Below are positions 7,728 through 15,671 of a stretch of 23,907 bases of DNA, in pieces. The notes beneath the pieces are model-generated. The model searched no databases. It was not told where the DNA came from and saw nothing but the letters and a program-made list of their open reading frames with translations. Location: contig CAZPJD010000218.1 of the NCBI GenBank assembly GCA_964586775.1, positions 1 to 23,907 on the forward strand, given 5' to 3'. A program made the translations under genes and the position numbers. How positions within the stretch are numbered: the stretch's first letter is position 1; every line of letters starts with the position of its first letter. This DNA comes from JADLEX01 sp964586775. Its GTDB lineage: Bacteria > Lernaellota > Lernaellaia > JACKCT01.

Positions 7728-9982
7728 CCGATCGCCCCGTTCGCGTGTGTTCGCCGCAGATGGCGCTCTCGCCCGAAAACACCTTCGGCGGCGGCGTGTT
7801 TCACCTGAAATTGCTCGAGGCCCTCGCGGACCTGGGCGTGCCGTGCCTGATTCCTCTCGCGTTTCGCTTCGACCATACCCCGCGCGCCAACTGGGACGTG
7901 TGGCCCGTGCGCATCGAGCGCACCTACAAGCTCGGCCCGGTGATCTCGAACCTCGTGTTCTTTCTTTCGCTCATCTGGTTGTGGTTCGGCGCGGGGCGAA
8001 GGTTCGAAATTCTGCGTGTGACGGACCCGTACTTCGTGGGGCCCGCGGCGCTGGCGTTCCGCTTTCTCTCCGGCGTTCCGATCGTCGCGAACGTATTTCA
8101 CATCGAGGAGCACGAACGGCTGCGCAACCGCGTACTGCGCTATGTGTGCCGACGCGCGGACGCGGTGATCGTGACCAGCCGGTTTTCGCGCGAGCAGGTC
8201 ATCGGCGAGCTTGGCCTCGATCCCGCCCGCGTGCACGTCACCTACGGCGGCGTGACGTCGTTCGACGGCGCGCCCGCGACCAAGAGCGCCGCGAAGCGAT
8301 CCTTCGGCCTCGCCGACAAAACCGTCGTGGGCTTTGTCGGCGCGATGACCGACCGCAAGAACCCCGGCTACCTGCTCGAAATCTTCGCCGATCTGCACCG
8401 GCTCGATTCGTCGCGACACCTGGTGTTTATCGGGGCGGATGCGACGGGCGAGGTGATGGATCGTTTGCGATCCCGCGCGGCGGAACTTGCACTGACGAAT
8501 GCCGTGACCTTCGCGGGACGCGTCGATTCGCTCGAAAAAGCCGCGTGGTATCGCGCGATGGATCTGTTCGTCTTCCCGAGCCTGCTGGAAGGTTTCGGCC
8601 TCGCGGTCGTCGAGGCGATGGCGGCGGGTGTTCCCGCCGTCGTCTCCAATCGCGGCTCGCTGCCCGAGGTGGTGGACGACGGCGTGACGGGTCTCGTCTG
8701 CGACGTGATGGACCGTCCGGCGTTCGTGCGTCGCGTGCACGAGCTGCTCGCCGATTCGGGACGCCTTCGCGCCATGGGCGAGCTCGCGGCGAGGGCGGTC
8801 GCCACGCGATTCACCTGGGCGGACTGCGCGAAACGCACCGATGCGATCCACCGCGACCTGATCGCCCGATCCGCGCTCTCGCGGCTCGGCGTGATTCTGA
8901 ACGCGGGCGACGGCCCCGCGACGATGGAGCGCGAGGGTCAGCGTCCGCGCTTCGAGCATTTTTACGTGCCCGCGTGGACCGATGTGTTTCGCGACGCGCG
9001 CATCTTCAGCTACGGCGAGGGCGGCCGGGCGGGCGAGCGCGCGGAATACGTCGCGGGGAAACCGGGCTGGCGAGGGCTCGTCTATGCGTTCGCGATGCCG
9101 TGGATTCATCGCGCGCTTTTTCGCTCGTGTTCGGTGCTGCGCGTGATGCAGGCGGGCGCGGCGATTCCCGCGATCGTCGCGAGCATCCTCTGGAAAAAGC
9201 CGCTGGTCGTGACCTACGGCTACCCCTACGGCGAGTTCATGCGCCGCAAGGGGCGGCCGATTTACGCGTGGTTCGTCGATCGCGTCGCGCACGTGGCGAT
9301 CCGCCGTGCCCGCGCGGTCATCTGCACCACGCCCGCATTGGAAGCACACGTGCGCGCGGTGGTTGGCCCGGGCACGACGCACTTGGTTCCCAACGGGGTC
9401 GATCTCGCGCGCTTTCGGCCGAACGGACGCATGCCGTCCGGCAACGCGAAGCTTCGGTTGCTCTTTGTCGGGCGTCTCGGCGCGCAAAAAAACCTCGCGA
9501 CCCTCGGCCCGGCGCTCGCGCCGCTGCGCGATCGGGTCCAGTTGACGCTTGTCGGCGACGGGCCCGAGCGCGCGATGCTGGAGCGCGAATACGCGACGCA
9601 CGGCCTCGACGCGCGCTTCGTGGGCACCGTCGCGCACGATCGCCTTCCCGAGTTCTGCTCGGGCGCGGATGTTTTCGTGCTGCCGAGCCTCATCGAGGGC
9701 CATCCCAAGGCGCTGATCGAGGCCATGGCCTGCGGTCTCGCGTGCGTGGGGGCCGACGTGGAGGGCATTCGCGGGGTGCTCACCGATGGCGAGACGGGCT
9801 TGATCGTTCGGGCGACGACCGAGGCGTGGACGGACGCGATTCGCCGTCTTGCCGATGACGCCGCCTTGCGCGATCGACTCGGGCGCGCGGCGGCCGATCA
9901 CGCCGCTCGGCACTACGACCTGGCACGGGCGATCGAGCGCGAGCGTGAGATTCTGCGCGCCGTCGCCGCGGAGGTCCGGTGA
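7724..9982 (+). CDS. Tandem GT4-GT4 double glycosyltransferase
   Basis: A 752-residue protein made of two complete GT-B units in one uninterrupted frame. Unit 1 (about 1-380) has SPENTFGGGVFHLKLLEAL, VGFVGAMTDRKNPGYLLEIF and the EX7E pair E289/E297 in LLEGFGLAVVEAM. Unit 2 (about 388-752) starts at LGVILNAGDGPATMEREGQ, an N-terminal pattern typical of a separate glycosyltransferase, then LRLLFVGRLGAQKN and a second EX7E pair E658/E666 in LIEGHPKALIEAM. A GTG at 8891 could mimic an internal start, but I see no ribosome-binding site before it, so a true fusion is preferred. The start is the ATG overlapping the previous stop (ATGA); the end is a GTGA overlap. Two consecutive sugar additions by one polypeptide is the likely role. 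Both active sites look intact. Confidence 0.9.
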   Translation: MTDRPVRVCSPQMALSPENTFGGGVFHLKLLEALADLGVPCLIPLAFRFDHTPRANWDVWPVRIERTYKLGPVISNLVFFLSLIWLWFGAGRRFEILRVTDPYFVGPAALAFRFLSGVPIVANVFHIEEHERLRNRVLRYVCRRADAVIVTSRFSREQVIGELGLDPARVHVTYGGVTSFDGAPATKSAAKRSFGLADKTVVGFVGAMTDRKNPGYLLEIFADLHRLDSSRHLVFIGADATGEVMDRLRSRAAELALTNAVTFAGRVDSLEKAAWYRAMDLFVFPSLLEGFGLAVVEAMAAGVPAVVSNRGSLPEVVDDGVTGLVCDVMDRPAFVRRVHELLADSGRLRAMGELAARAVATRFTWADCAKRTDAIHRDLIARSALSRLGVILNAGDGPATMEREGQRPRFEHFYVPAWTDVFRDARIFSYGEGGRAGERAEYVAGKPGWRGLVYAFAMPWIHRALFRSCSVLRVMQAGAAIPAIVASILWKKPLVVTYGYPYGEFMRRKGRPIYAWFVDRVAHVAIRRARAVICTTPALEAHVRAVVGPGTTHLVPNGVDLARFRPNGRMPSGNAKLRLLFVGRLGAQKNLATLGPALAPLRDRVQLTLVGDGPERAMLEREYATHGLDARFVGTVAHDRLPEFCSGADVFVLPSLIEGHPKALIEAMACGLACVGADVEGIRGVLTDGETGLIVRATTEAWTDAIRRLADDAALRDRLGRAAADHAARHYDLARAIEREREILRAVAAEVR

Positions 9983-11076
9983 CGCGTCCGAAGGTCTTGT
10001 TCGTCTTCAACCGCGTTCGCGCCGAACGTGCCCAGGCATTCGCGCGCGGACTCGCGCCCGACGACGCGCTTTACGGCCTGCATGCGATCCGCGAGCGCGG
10101 TTTCGACGCGACCTTCGACGACATCGGCCACGACATTCGCGGCGTCGGAAGGCTCTACAAGGCGGTGGACGACACGCTGTCGGGCGGTGGGCGTCGCGTC
10201 GGGTTTCATTGGTGGCAGGCGAAGCGCCTGCTTCCGCGCCTTCGCGAGGCCGATCTGGTCTTCGCAACGGCGGATTCTTCCGCGTTGCCGATCCTATGGC
10301 TGCGCCGGCGAGGGCTCTTTCGCGCGCCGGTCGTGTATGGCTCCATCGGTCTCACGCAGTCCTTTCCCGATGCGCGCGGCGCGCTGTTTCGGTGGTATCG
10401 CGGTCTCGCCCGATCGGCGGAGCGCGTCGTCGCGTTCAGCGTGCGCGAGCGGGAAGAGTTGGTGGAGCGCTTCGGCGTAGTCCCTGAGCGAGCCGCTTTT
10501 GTCCCATTCGGCGTCGATGCGCGTTTCTATCGCGCGAGAGACGCGGGCACCGCGTGCGATGCGCCGCCGCTGGCGTTCGGGCTCGACCCGATGCGCGACT
10601 GGCCGACCCTCGCCGCCGCCACAAAGGATCTTGCGCTTCCGATCGACGTGATCGCGATCGGCGACCGCCTCGCGGGCACGGCGATTCCCGCGAATTGGCG
10701 CGTGTCGCCGCCCGTGGATTTCGCGGCGCTGGCGGCGCGCATTTCCGCCGCGCAATTCGTCGTCCTACCCGTGCGCGAAAATCCTTACACCGGCGCGACG
10801 ATCTCGCTGCTCTCGGCGATGGCGTGCGGCAAGGCGGTCGTTGTCAGCCGCACCTCGGCGCTCGCCCAGGGTTACGGACTCGTCCACGACGAGAGCGTCG
10901 TCTTCGTGAAGCCCGGCGACGCCGCTGAATTGCGCGACGCCATCGAACGACTCACCGCCGACCCCGCCCGTTGCGCGCGGATCGGCGCGAGCGCACGCGC
11001 GCACGTCGAGCGCGCATTCACGGTCGATCACATGGCCGATCGCCTCGCCGCGATCTTTCGCGAGGTGCTCGCGTGA
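9979..11076 (+). CDS. GT4-like glycosyltransferase lacking the EX7E pair
   Basis: A 365-residue GT-B-type protein. The N-terminal half starts PKVLFVFNRVRAERAQAFA and includes ADLVFATADSSALPILWLRRRG; the C-terminal half has VLPVRENPYTGATISLLSAM (about 263-282), ACGKAVVVSR and FVKPGDAAELRDAIERL. At the place of the usual EX7E catalytic/donor-binding motif, the second Glu is Ser (LLSAM instead of LLEAM) and the first is Thr. A nearby Glu (E267) might substitute. A subgroup of bacterial GT4-like proteins has NPY-G-AT in this position, so activity is still likely. GTG at 9979 is the start (GTGA overlap), with GGAGGT at 9970-9975 only 3 nt upstream. The stop overlaps the flippase start in the same way. 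Confidence 0.82.
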   Translation: MTRPKVLFVFNRVRAERAQAFARGLAPDDALYGLHAIRERGFDATFDDIGHDIRGVGRLYKAVDDTLSGGGRRVGFHWWQAKRLLPRLREADLVFATADSSALPILWLRRRGLFRAPVVYGSIGLTQSFPDARGALFRWYRGLARSAERVVAFSVREREELVERFGVVPERAAFVPFGVDARFYRARDAGTACDAPPLAFGLDPMRDWPTLAAATKDLALPIDVIAIGDRLAGTAIPANWRVSPPVDFAALAARISAAQFVVLPVRENPYTGATISLLSAMACGKAVVVSRTSALAQGYGLVHDESVVFVKPGDAAELRDAIERLTADPARCARIGASARAHVERAFTVDHMADRLAAIFREVLA

Positions 11077-12335
11077 AGACGCCGCTCGTCCGGCGCGTTG
11101 GCCGGTTGCTCAACATGGACTTCGACTACGTCGCAAAGGGCGGCGCGTGGCTTTCGATCGATCAGGCGATCAACATGGCCACGAGCCTCGCCACGACGGT
11201 CGCGCTGACGCACTGGATGTCGAAGTCGGACTACGGCGCGTACAGCTACGTCATCAGCGCGGCGCTGCTCGTGCTGCCGCTGACGCTGCCGGGCATCAGC
11301 AACGCGATGGTGCGCAGCATCGCGCGCGGGCACGAGGGCGTGTGGCGCGTGGCGCTGCGTCGCCGGCTCGCGGGCGGTTTCGCCGCGTCGCTCGCGCTCG
11401 CCGGTGCGGCGATCTGGTTTCATCTCGATGGCCGTGCCGACGTAGCCGCGGGCACGCTGGCGGCGTGCGTGCTTCTTCCGTTCGCCTTCGCGGCCGACGA
11501 CTACAGAACGTATCTGCACGGGCGGCGCGAATTCGCCCGTTACGCGCGGTATAACAGTGCCGTCAATATCGCGACGGCGATTGCCATCGTGATCGCCGGC
11601 GCGGCGCGGTGGCCGCTGCCCGCCGTGATCGCCGCGAATCTCGGTGTGCGCGGCGTGGGAAATCTTGTCGCGTATGCGCTACTTGCGCGCGGACTCGCGA
11701 ATCGCGAGACCGATCCGGAGTTTTCGCGATTCGGCTGGAATCTTTCGCTCGTCGCCGCGGTGAACAGCGTCTCGCACTATGTCGACCGCTTTCTCGTCGG
11801 CACGTTCTATCCGCTCGAGACGATGGCGTCCTACGCGCTTTCGGCGAACATCACCGAGCCCATTCACGTCCTCTCGGTCTTCGTGAACCGGCTCGCGTGG
11901 CCCAAGGCCGTGCGGATGGAGCCGCGCGAGGCGGCGAGGAAATTCCACGGCAAATTCGGGCTGCTTCTCGCGGTCATCGCGCTGCTTTTCGTGGCGCTCG
12001 CGCTCGTCTTCCCCGTGTTCATCTCGCTGCTATTCCCCAAGTACGCCGATTCGATCGGGCTCGTGATGTGGATGGTGGCGTCGGCGCTTGCCGGGCTTGT
12101 CGTCACCTATCTCGAAACGTATTACATCTCGCAGGATCATTTGCAGCGGGTATTTTATTGGGCGTCCACGGTGCGTCCGATCGCGGTGATGGCCTTGATG
12201 GGTCCTTGCATGTGGCAGTGGGGAGCAATGGGCGCGGTGTACGCGCGACTCGCGGTGCGCGTGGTCGCATCGGTCGTTCTGTACGTGCGACTCGCCCGCG
12301 AGCGTCGGCGCTTGGAGGCGGGGGCGACGCCATGA
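11073..12335 (+). CDS. wzx: Wzx-type polysaccharide flippase (MOP superfamily)
   Basis: A 420-residue multi-spanning membrane protein that should flip the undecaprenyl-diphosphate-linked repeat unit across the inner membrane. The N-terminus VAKGGAWLSIDQAINMATSL followed by THWMSKSDYGAYSYVIS is the classic polysaccharide-synthase/flippase pattern, and hydrophobic helices continue to the C-terminus (LYVRLARERRRLEAG). GTG at 11073 is chosen over an upstream ATG at 10971 because it gives the standard 4-bp GTGA overlap, has GAGGTG at 11062-11067 five bases upstream, and avoids an Arg-rich non-membrane extension. About 420 residues with a long hydrophobic span is usual for the family. The gene symbol states functional class; substrate is unknown. 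Confidence 0.88.
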   Translation: MKTPLVRRVGRLLNMDFDYVAKGGAWLSIDQAINMATSLATTVALTHWMSKSDYGAYSYVISAALLVLPLTLPGISNAMVRSIARGHEGVWRVALRRRLAGGFAASLALAGAAIWFHLDGRADVAAGTLAACVLLPFAFAADDYRTYLHGRREFARYARYNSAVNIATAIAIVIAGAARWPLPAVIAANLGVRGVGNLVAYALLARGLANRETDPEFSRFGWNLSLVAAVNSVSHYVDRFLVGTFYPLETMASYALSANITEPIHVLSVFVNRLAWPKAVRMEPREAARKFHGKFGLLLAVIALLFVALALVFPVFISLLFPKYADSIGLVMWMVASALAGLVVTYLETYYISQDHLQRVFYWASTVRPIAVMALMGPCMWQWGAMGAVYARLAVRVVASVVLYVRLARERRRLEAGATP

Positions 12336-13378
12336 ACGTGCGTCTCGTCTCCACGAACTGCGCGCTATGCGGCGACGCGGCCTCGGACACGGTGGTCGTC
12401 GCGCCCGACCCGACCGGCGTCGTCGAAGGCGAGTATCGCGTCGCGCGTTGCCGCTCGTGCGGCGGATGGAGGCTCGATCCCGCGCCCGTGAAGGACGAGA
12501 TCGCGCGACTGTATCCGCCCGACTACGAGGCGCACACGCGCGCGGTGTCGACGACGCGCGCCGTGATCCCCGGGCCGACCCACCGCCTGCGCCGTCGCTT
12601 CGTCGACTGGTGCGCGGCGGGTCGTCCGTCGGTGTGGAGGATGATCGCCGATCGCGCCTGGGATGTGATCGCCGCGCGCGTTTTCAGCCACACCACCTGG
12701 GGCCGATACAACCTGCTCGCGTTCTGGGGCGACGGTCGTCGCCTGCTCGACGTGGGTTGCGGCAGCGGCGAACTGCTGTCGGAATTTCACGCGCTCGGCT
12801 GGACGACGTTCGGGATCGAGCCGTCAAAGGCCGCGGCGGATCGCGCGGCGGCGACGGGGCTGCGCGTCGCGAACGGGCGCTTTCCCGAAGACGCGAAGTT
12901 GCTGTCGGGTCAATCGCCGTTCTCGGCCATCGTGATGGCGAATGTGATCGAGCACCTGCCGGACCCCGGTGCGGCGCTCGATGCGGCGTGGCGGCTGCTC
13001 GAGGACGGCGGTCGTCTGCTCCTGTGGGCGCCGGTGTGCGACGGATGGCAGCAGCGCGCGTGGCCGGGGCACTGGTACAACCTCGATCCGCCGCGGCATC
13101 TGCACATCCCCTCGCGCGCGGGCCTTCGTGCGCTCTTGCGCCAGCACGGGTTCGAGGTCCACGCCGAGCGCCCCGCGACCAGCGTGCGCGCGGTGCAGCG
13201 CAGCGCGGCCCGGTGGGCGGCGTCGCGCGGGCATGTGCGTTTGGCCGAGCGGATCGAATCGAGTACCATGCTTCGACGCATCCTGAACGGCCCGCTTCGC
13301 CTGCTCGACGCACTCGGGCAGGGCGACGTGGTGACCGTTCTCGCCGCGAAAGCCGCGCGCCCGGGAAGACCGGCATGA
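12332..13378 (+). CDS. SAM-dependent methyltransferase with N-terminal CxxC/CxxC zinc ribbon
   Basis: A 348-residue class I methyltransferase. Residues C10, C13, C40 and C43 form two CxxC knuckles expected to bind zinc. Motif I is LLDVGCGSGE (D140), followed by GIEPSKAAADRA (acidic end of strand 2), VMANVIEHLPDPGAALDAAW and LEDGGRLLLWAPV. The C-terminus PLRLLDALGQGDVVTVLA closely parallels that of the methyltransferase at 17151-18161, so the two are paralogues. Start is the ATG in an ATGA overlap with the flippase, with GGAGG about 13 bp upstream. Its operon position implies it methylates a sugar of the repeat unit or a chain-terminating residue; a nucleotide-sugar C-methyltransferase is an alternative, because zinc-binding N-termini also occur there. 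Confidence 0.85.
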   Translation: MNVRLVSTNCALCGDAASDTVVVAPDPTGVVEGEYRVARCRSCGGWRLDPAPVKDEIARLYPPDYEAHTRAVSTTRAVIPGPTHRLRRRFVDWCAAGRPSVWRMIADRAWDVIAARVFSHTTWGRYNLLAFWGDGRRLLDVGCGSGELLSEFHALGWTTFGIEPSKAAADRAAATGLRVANGRFPEDAKLLSGQSPFSAIVMANVIEHLPDPGAALDAAWRLLEDGGRLLLWAPVCDGWQQRAWPGHWYNLDPPRHLHIPSRAGLRALLRQHGFEVHAERPATSVRAVQRSAARWAASRGHVRLAERIESSTMLRRILNGPLRLLDALGQGDVVTVLAAKAARPGRPA

Positions 13379-14148
13379 CCACCGAAACCGACATCATCGC
13401 CGTCGAAAAGTCGGTGAAAACCGAGTTCGGCAAGCCGTTCGACGCCGCGATGGGCGAGGCCCGGCGGCCCGAGGTGCTGCGCGATTTTTCGCGATTCGAC
13501 TGGGACGGCAAAGTCGGGCTCGACGTGGGCTCGGGCCACCCCACCGTCCCCGCGATCCTGACCGCGGCGCATCCGACCGTGCGTTTCGACTGCGTGGACC
13601 TGTCGCCCGATTTCGAGGCGCAGGCGACGGACTGCGTGACGAAACTCGGCGGCGACATGTCGCGCATCCGATGCGTGACGGCGGACTTTTACGACATCGC
13701 CCGGCTCGCCGAAGAAGGGCAACTCGCGCGGCGGTACGACTACGTGTTGCTCGTCGAGGCGCTGCACCACTCGCTGCGCAAGGCGAAATTGCTGGAAGTG
13801 CTGACCCGTGTGATGGACGAGCAAAGCCTGATGATTCTCGTCGAGCCCGTGCTGCCGGTCGTAAACCGCGCGAAGGCGTACGCCGCGAGCCAGTGGGCGC
13901 GGGACCTGGGCTACATCGAGGACCCCGTGGGGATGCGCGAATACCTCGGGGCGTTTCGCGAGGCCGGGCTCGAGGTGGTCGATCGCGACTACGAACGTTC
14001 GCGCGAGTTCGGCCTCAGGAGCTGGAAGCGACGGCTGATTCCGTCGGCGCTCTACGACGCATATCGCCGCCGCATTCGACCGATCTGGGCGCAGACGACC
14101 TTCACCTTCGTGTGCCGGTTGCGCCGCCGCGACGGGCGGACCCGATGA
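13375..14148 (+). CDS. SAM-dependent methyltransferase
   Basis: A 257-residue class I methyltransferase without the zinc-ribbon N-terminus. Motif I is GLDVGSGHPTVPAIL (D50); the second strand ends FDCVDLSPDFEAQ. VTADFYDI and YVLLVEALHHSLRKAKLLEVL cover the central strands, and LMILVEPVLP the next. The basic C-terminus (YRRRIRPIWAQTTFTFVCRL) is probably the last strand. It is joined to both neighbours by ATGA overlaps. Glycan O-methylation is the most likely role from context; the substrate is unknown, and no motif separates O-, N- or C-methylation here. Confidence 0.82.
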   Translation: MTTETDIIAVEKSVKTEFGKPFDAAMGEARRPEVLRDFSRFDWDGKVGLDVGSGHPTVPAILTAAHPTVRFDCVDLSPDFEAQATDCVTKLGGDMSRIRCVTADFYDIARLAEEGQLARRYDYVLLVEALHHSLRKAKLLEVLTRVMDEQSLMILVEPVLPVVNRAKAYAASQWARDLGYIEDPVGMREYLGAFREAGLEVVDRDYERSREFGLRSWKRRLIPSALYDAYRRRIRPIWAQTTFTFVCRLRRRDGRTR

Positions 14149-15671
14149 TCGCGCGCGCGTTGCAACGCACGTGGCGCGGAATCGACGACGCGGTCGGCCG
14201 CGCGGCGGTGATCGCCGACGAGACGGTCAGCCGAATCCCGCGCGGATTCTGGGAGGCGGCGCTGCTCGTCGCGTTCGCCCTCGTCGTCTCGGCGCTCGCG
14301 CTGAAAAACCTCGTCTTCGCATTCGCCGCCGTCACGGTGCTCGTCGCCGCCACGCTGCTTCTGCGAAGCCCCATTCTGGTCGTGTACGCCACCGTCGGCA
14401 TGCTGCCGCTCTCGTGGGTCAACCTGCTGGGCGAGAGGCTTCGCGTCGTCACGTTCATGACGCTCGTCGCCTTCGGCTTTTACTTTTCGCAACTGGTGCT
14501 GCGTCGCGAGCGCCCGAGCGTGGAGCCGCTCTACAAATGGATCGCCGCCTACGTCGCGATCTGTTTTCTGTCGATCCTCAACTCGGTCGATCCCGCGTAC
14601 TCGATCACCGGCATGAAGTACTATCTCTTTGCGCTGGTGTTCGCGCTCGCGCTCATCATGTCGATGAACACGCGCCGCCACCTCGTCGTCTTTGCGACGA
14701 TCATCCTCGCCTGGGGCGTCGTGCAATCGTTGCTCGCCATGGCGCAGAGCATCGGCTCGCCGTGGTTTTTCCCCGCCTATCATTTCAACGTCCACAGCAT
14801 GGACATCGTCAGCAGCTACGCGATCGGCGCGATCCGCCGCGCGTCGGGCACGTTCGAGTCCGGCCCGCGCCTCGCGATGTTCCTGCTGCTGCCCACCGCC
14901 ATCTCGCTCACGTTCTTTTTCCGCAACATCGACGGGCGCAAGGTGCTGTGGGGCTCCGTGCTGGTCGTGCTCGCGATGGGGCTCTTTTTCAGCTTCACGC
15001 GCATCGCGGTCGTGCTCGCGGGCGGATTCCTCTTCCTCTACTACTTTTTCGAGCCCGAGAAGGCGCGCCTGTGGCGCACCACATTCACCGTGCTCACGCT
15101 CTCGGCGATCATCCTGATCCTGTTCACGTTCTTTTTTCCCGCCGACGTCTACGACGCCATGGAGGCCCGGTTCACGCAGGAAGGCGATCAGATCTACCTC
15201 GACCGATTCTACTTTCTCTACAACGCGCTCATGGCGTTCACCGAGCACCCGCTGCTCGGATACGGATTCAAGACCTACACGATCCACTCGTGGGATTTCA
15301 TGCAGCGCTTCCCGGTGCCTTGGCGAAGCCTCGCGTGGGAGGTGTCGTCGCTCTCGATGCCGCAGAGCGTGCCGGTGCACAACGACTACGGACGCATGCT
15401 CGCCGAGACCGGCATCTTCTCGCTCGCGGCGTTCGTCGGCACTTACGTGATCGCGTTTCGCAACCTGCGCGAGGTGGTTCGCCGCGCCAAAGACCCGGTG
15501 ATCGAGGCGATGGGCATCGCGTTCACGCTCTTCCTCGCGGTCATGATCGTGTACTGGTTCTTCCACGAATACATCATGGAGGAGCCTTACGTCGCGATCC
15601 TGCCCTTCGCGTTTTCGATCATCCTGCGACGCATGGCCCAGGCCGAGTCATCCGATGCCTCGCCCGGCTGA
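14145..15671 (+). CDS. Wzy-type O-antigen polymerase/ligase-like membrane protein
   Basis: A 508-residue polytopic inner-membrane protein with about ten or more hydrophobic helices and a large periplasmic loop between about residues 335 and 425. The loop carries TEHPLLGYGF (H368-P369) and VHNDYGRMLAETG (H412-N413-D414), the His/Asp-containing signature of the Wzy_C/O-antigen ligase superfamily. Placed beside the flippase, methyltransferases and glycosyltransferases, it is the better candidate for the repeat-unit polymerase, while the protein at 2048-3412 may be the ligase; this split is inferred. Start is the ATG in an ATGA overlap with the methyltransferase. The stop TGA (15669-15671) lies in a short direct repeat whose second copy supplies another in-frame TGA 18 bases later. 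Confidence 0.85.
   Translation: MIARALQRTWRGIDDAVGRAAVIADETVSRIPRGFWEAALLVAFALVVSALALKNLVFAFAAVTVLVAATLLLRSPILVVYATVGMLPLSWVNLLGERLRVVTFMTLVAFGFYFSQLVLRRERPSVEPLYKWIAAYVAICFLSILNSVDPAYSITGMKYYLFALVFALALIMSMNTRRHLVVFATIILAWGVVQSLLAMAQSIGSPWFFPAYHFNVHSMDIVSSYAIGAIRRASGTFESGPRLAMFLLLPTAISLTFFFRNIDGRKVLWGSVLVVLAMGLFFSFTRIAVVLAGGFLFLYYFFEPEKARLWRTTFTVLTLSAIILILFTFFFPADVYDAMEARFTQEGDQIYLDRFYFLYNALMAFTEHPLLGYGFKTYTIHSWDFMQRFPVPWRSLAWEVSSLSMPQSVPVHNDYGRMLAETGIFSLAAFVGTYVIAFRNLREVVRRAKDPVIEAMGIAFTLFLAVMIVYWFFHEYIMEEPYVAILPFAFSIILRRMAQAESSDASPG

Noticed and set aside
7703..9913. 736-codon open frame on the - strand
   Set aside because: Antisense to the tandem glycosyltransferase, with Arg/His-rich low-complexity translation typical of GC-rich shadow frames and no recognisable domain.
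10971..11072. ATG start giving the flippase 34 extra residues
   Set aside because: The extension is Arg-rich and overlaps the previous gene by 106 bp; GTG 11073 has a proper ribosome-binding site and a 4-bp overlap.
14052..15566. 504-codon open frame on the - strand
   Set aside because: Its Glu/Arg/His/Asp-rich composition mirrors the hydrophobic codons of the polymerase-like gene; no domain is seen.
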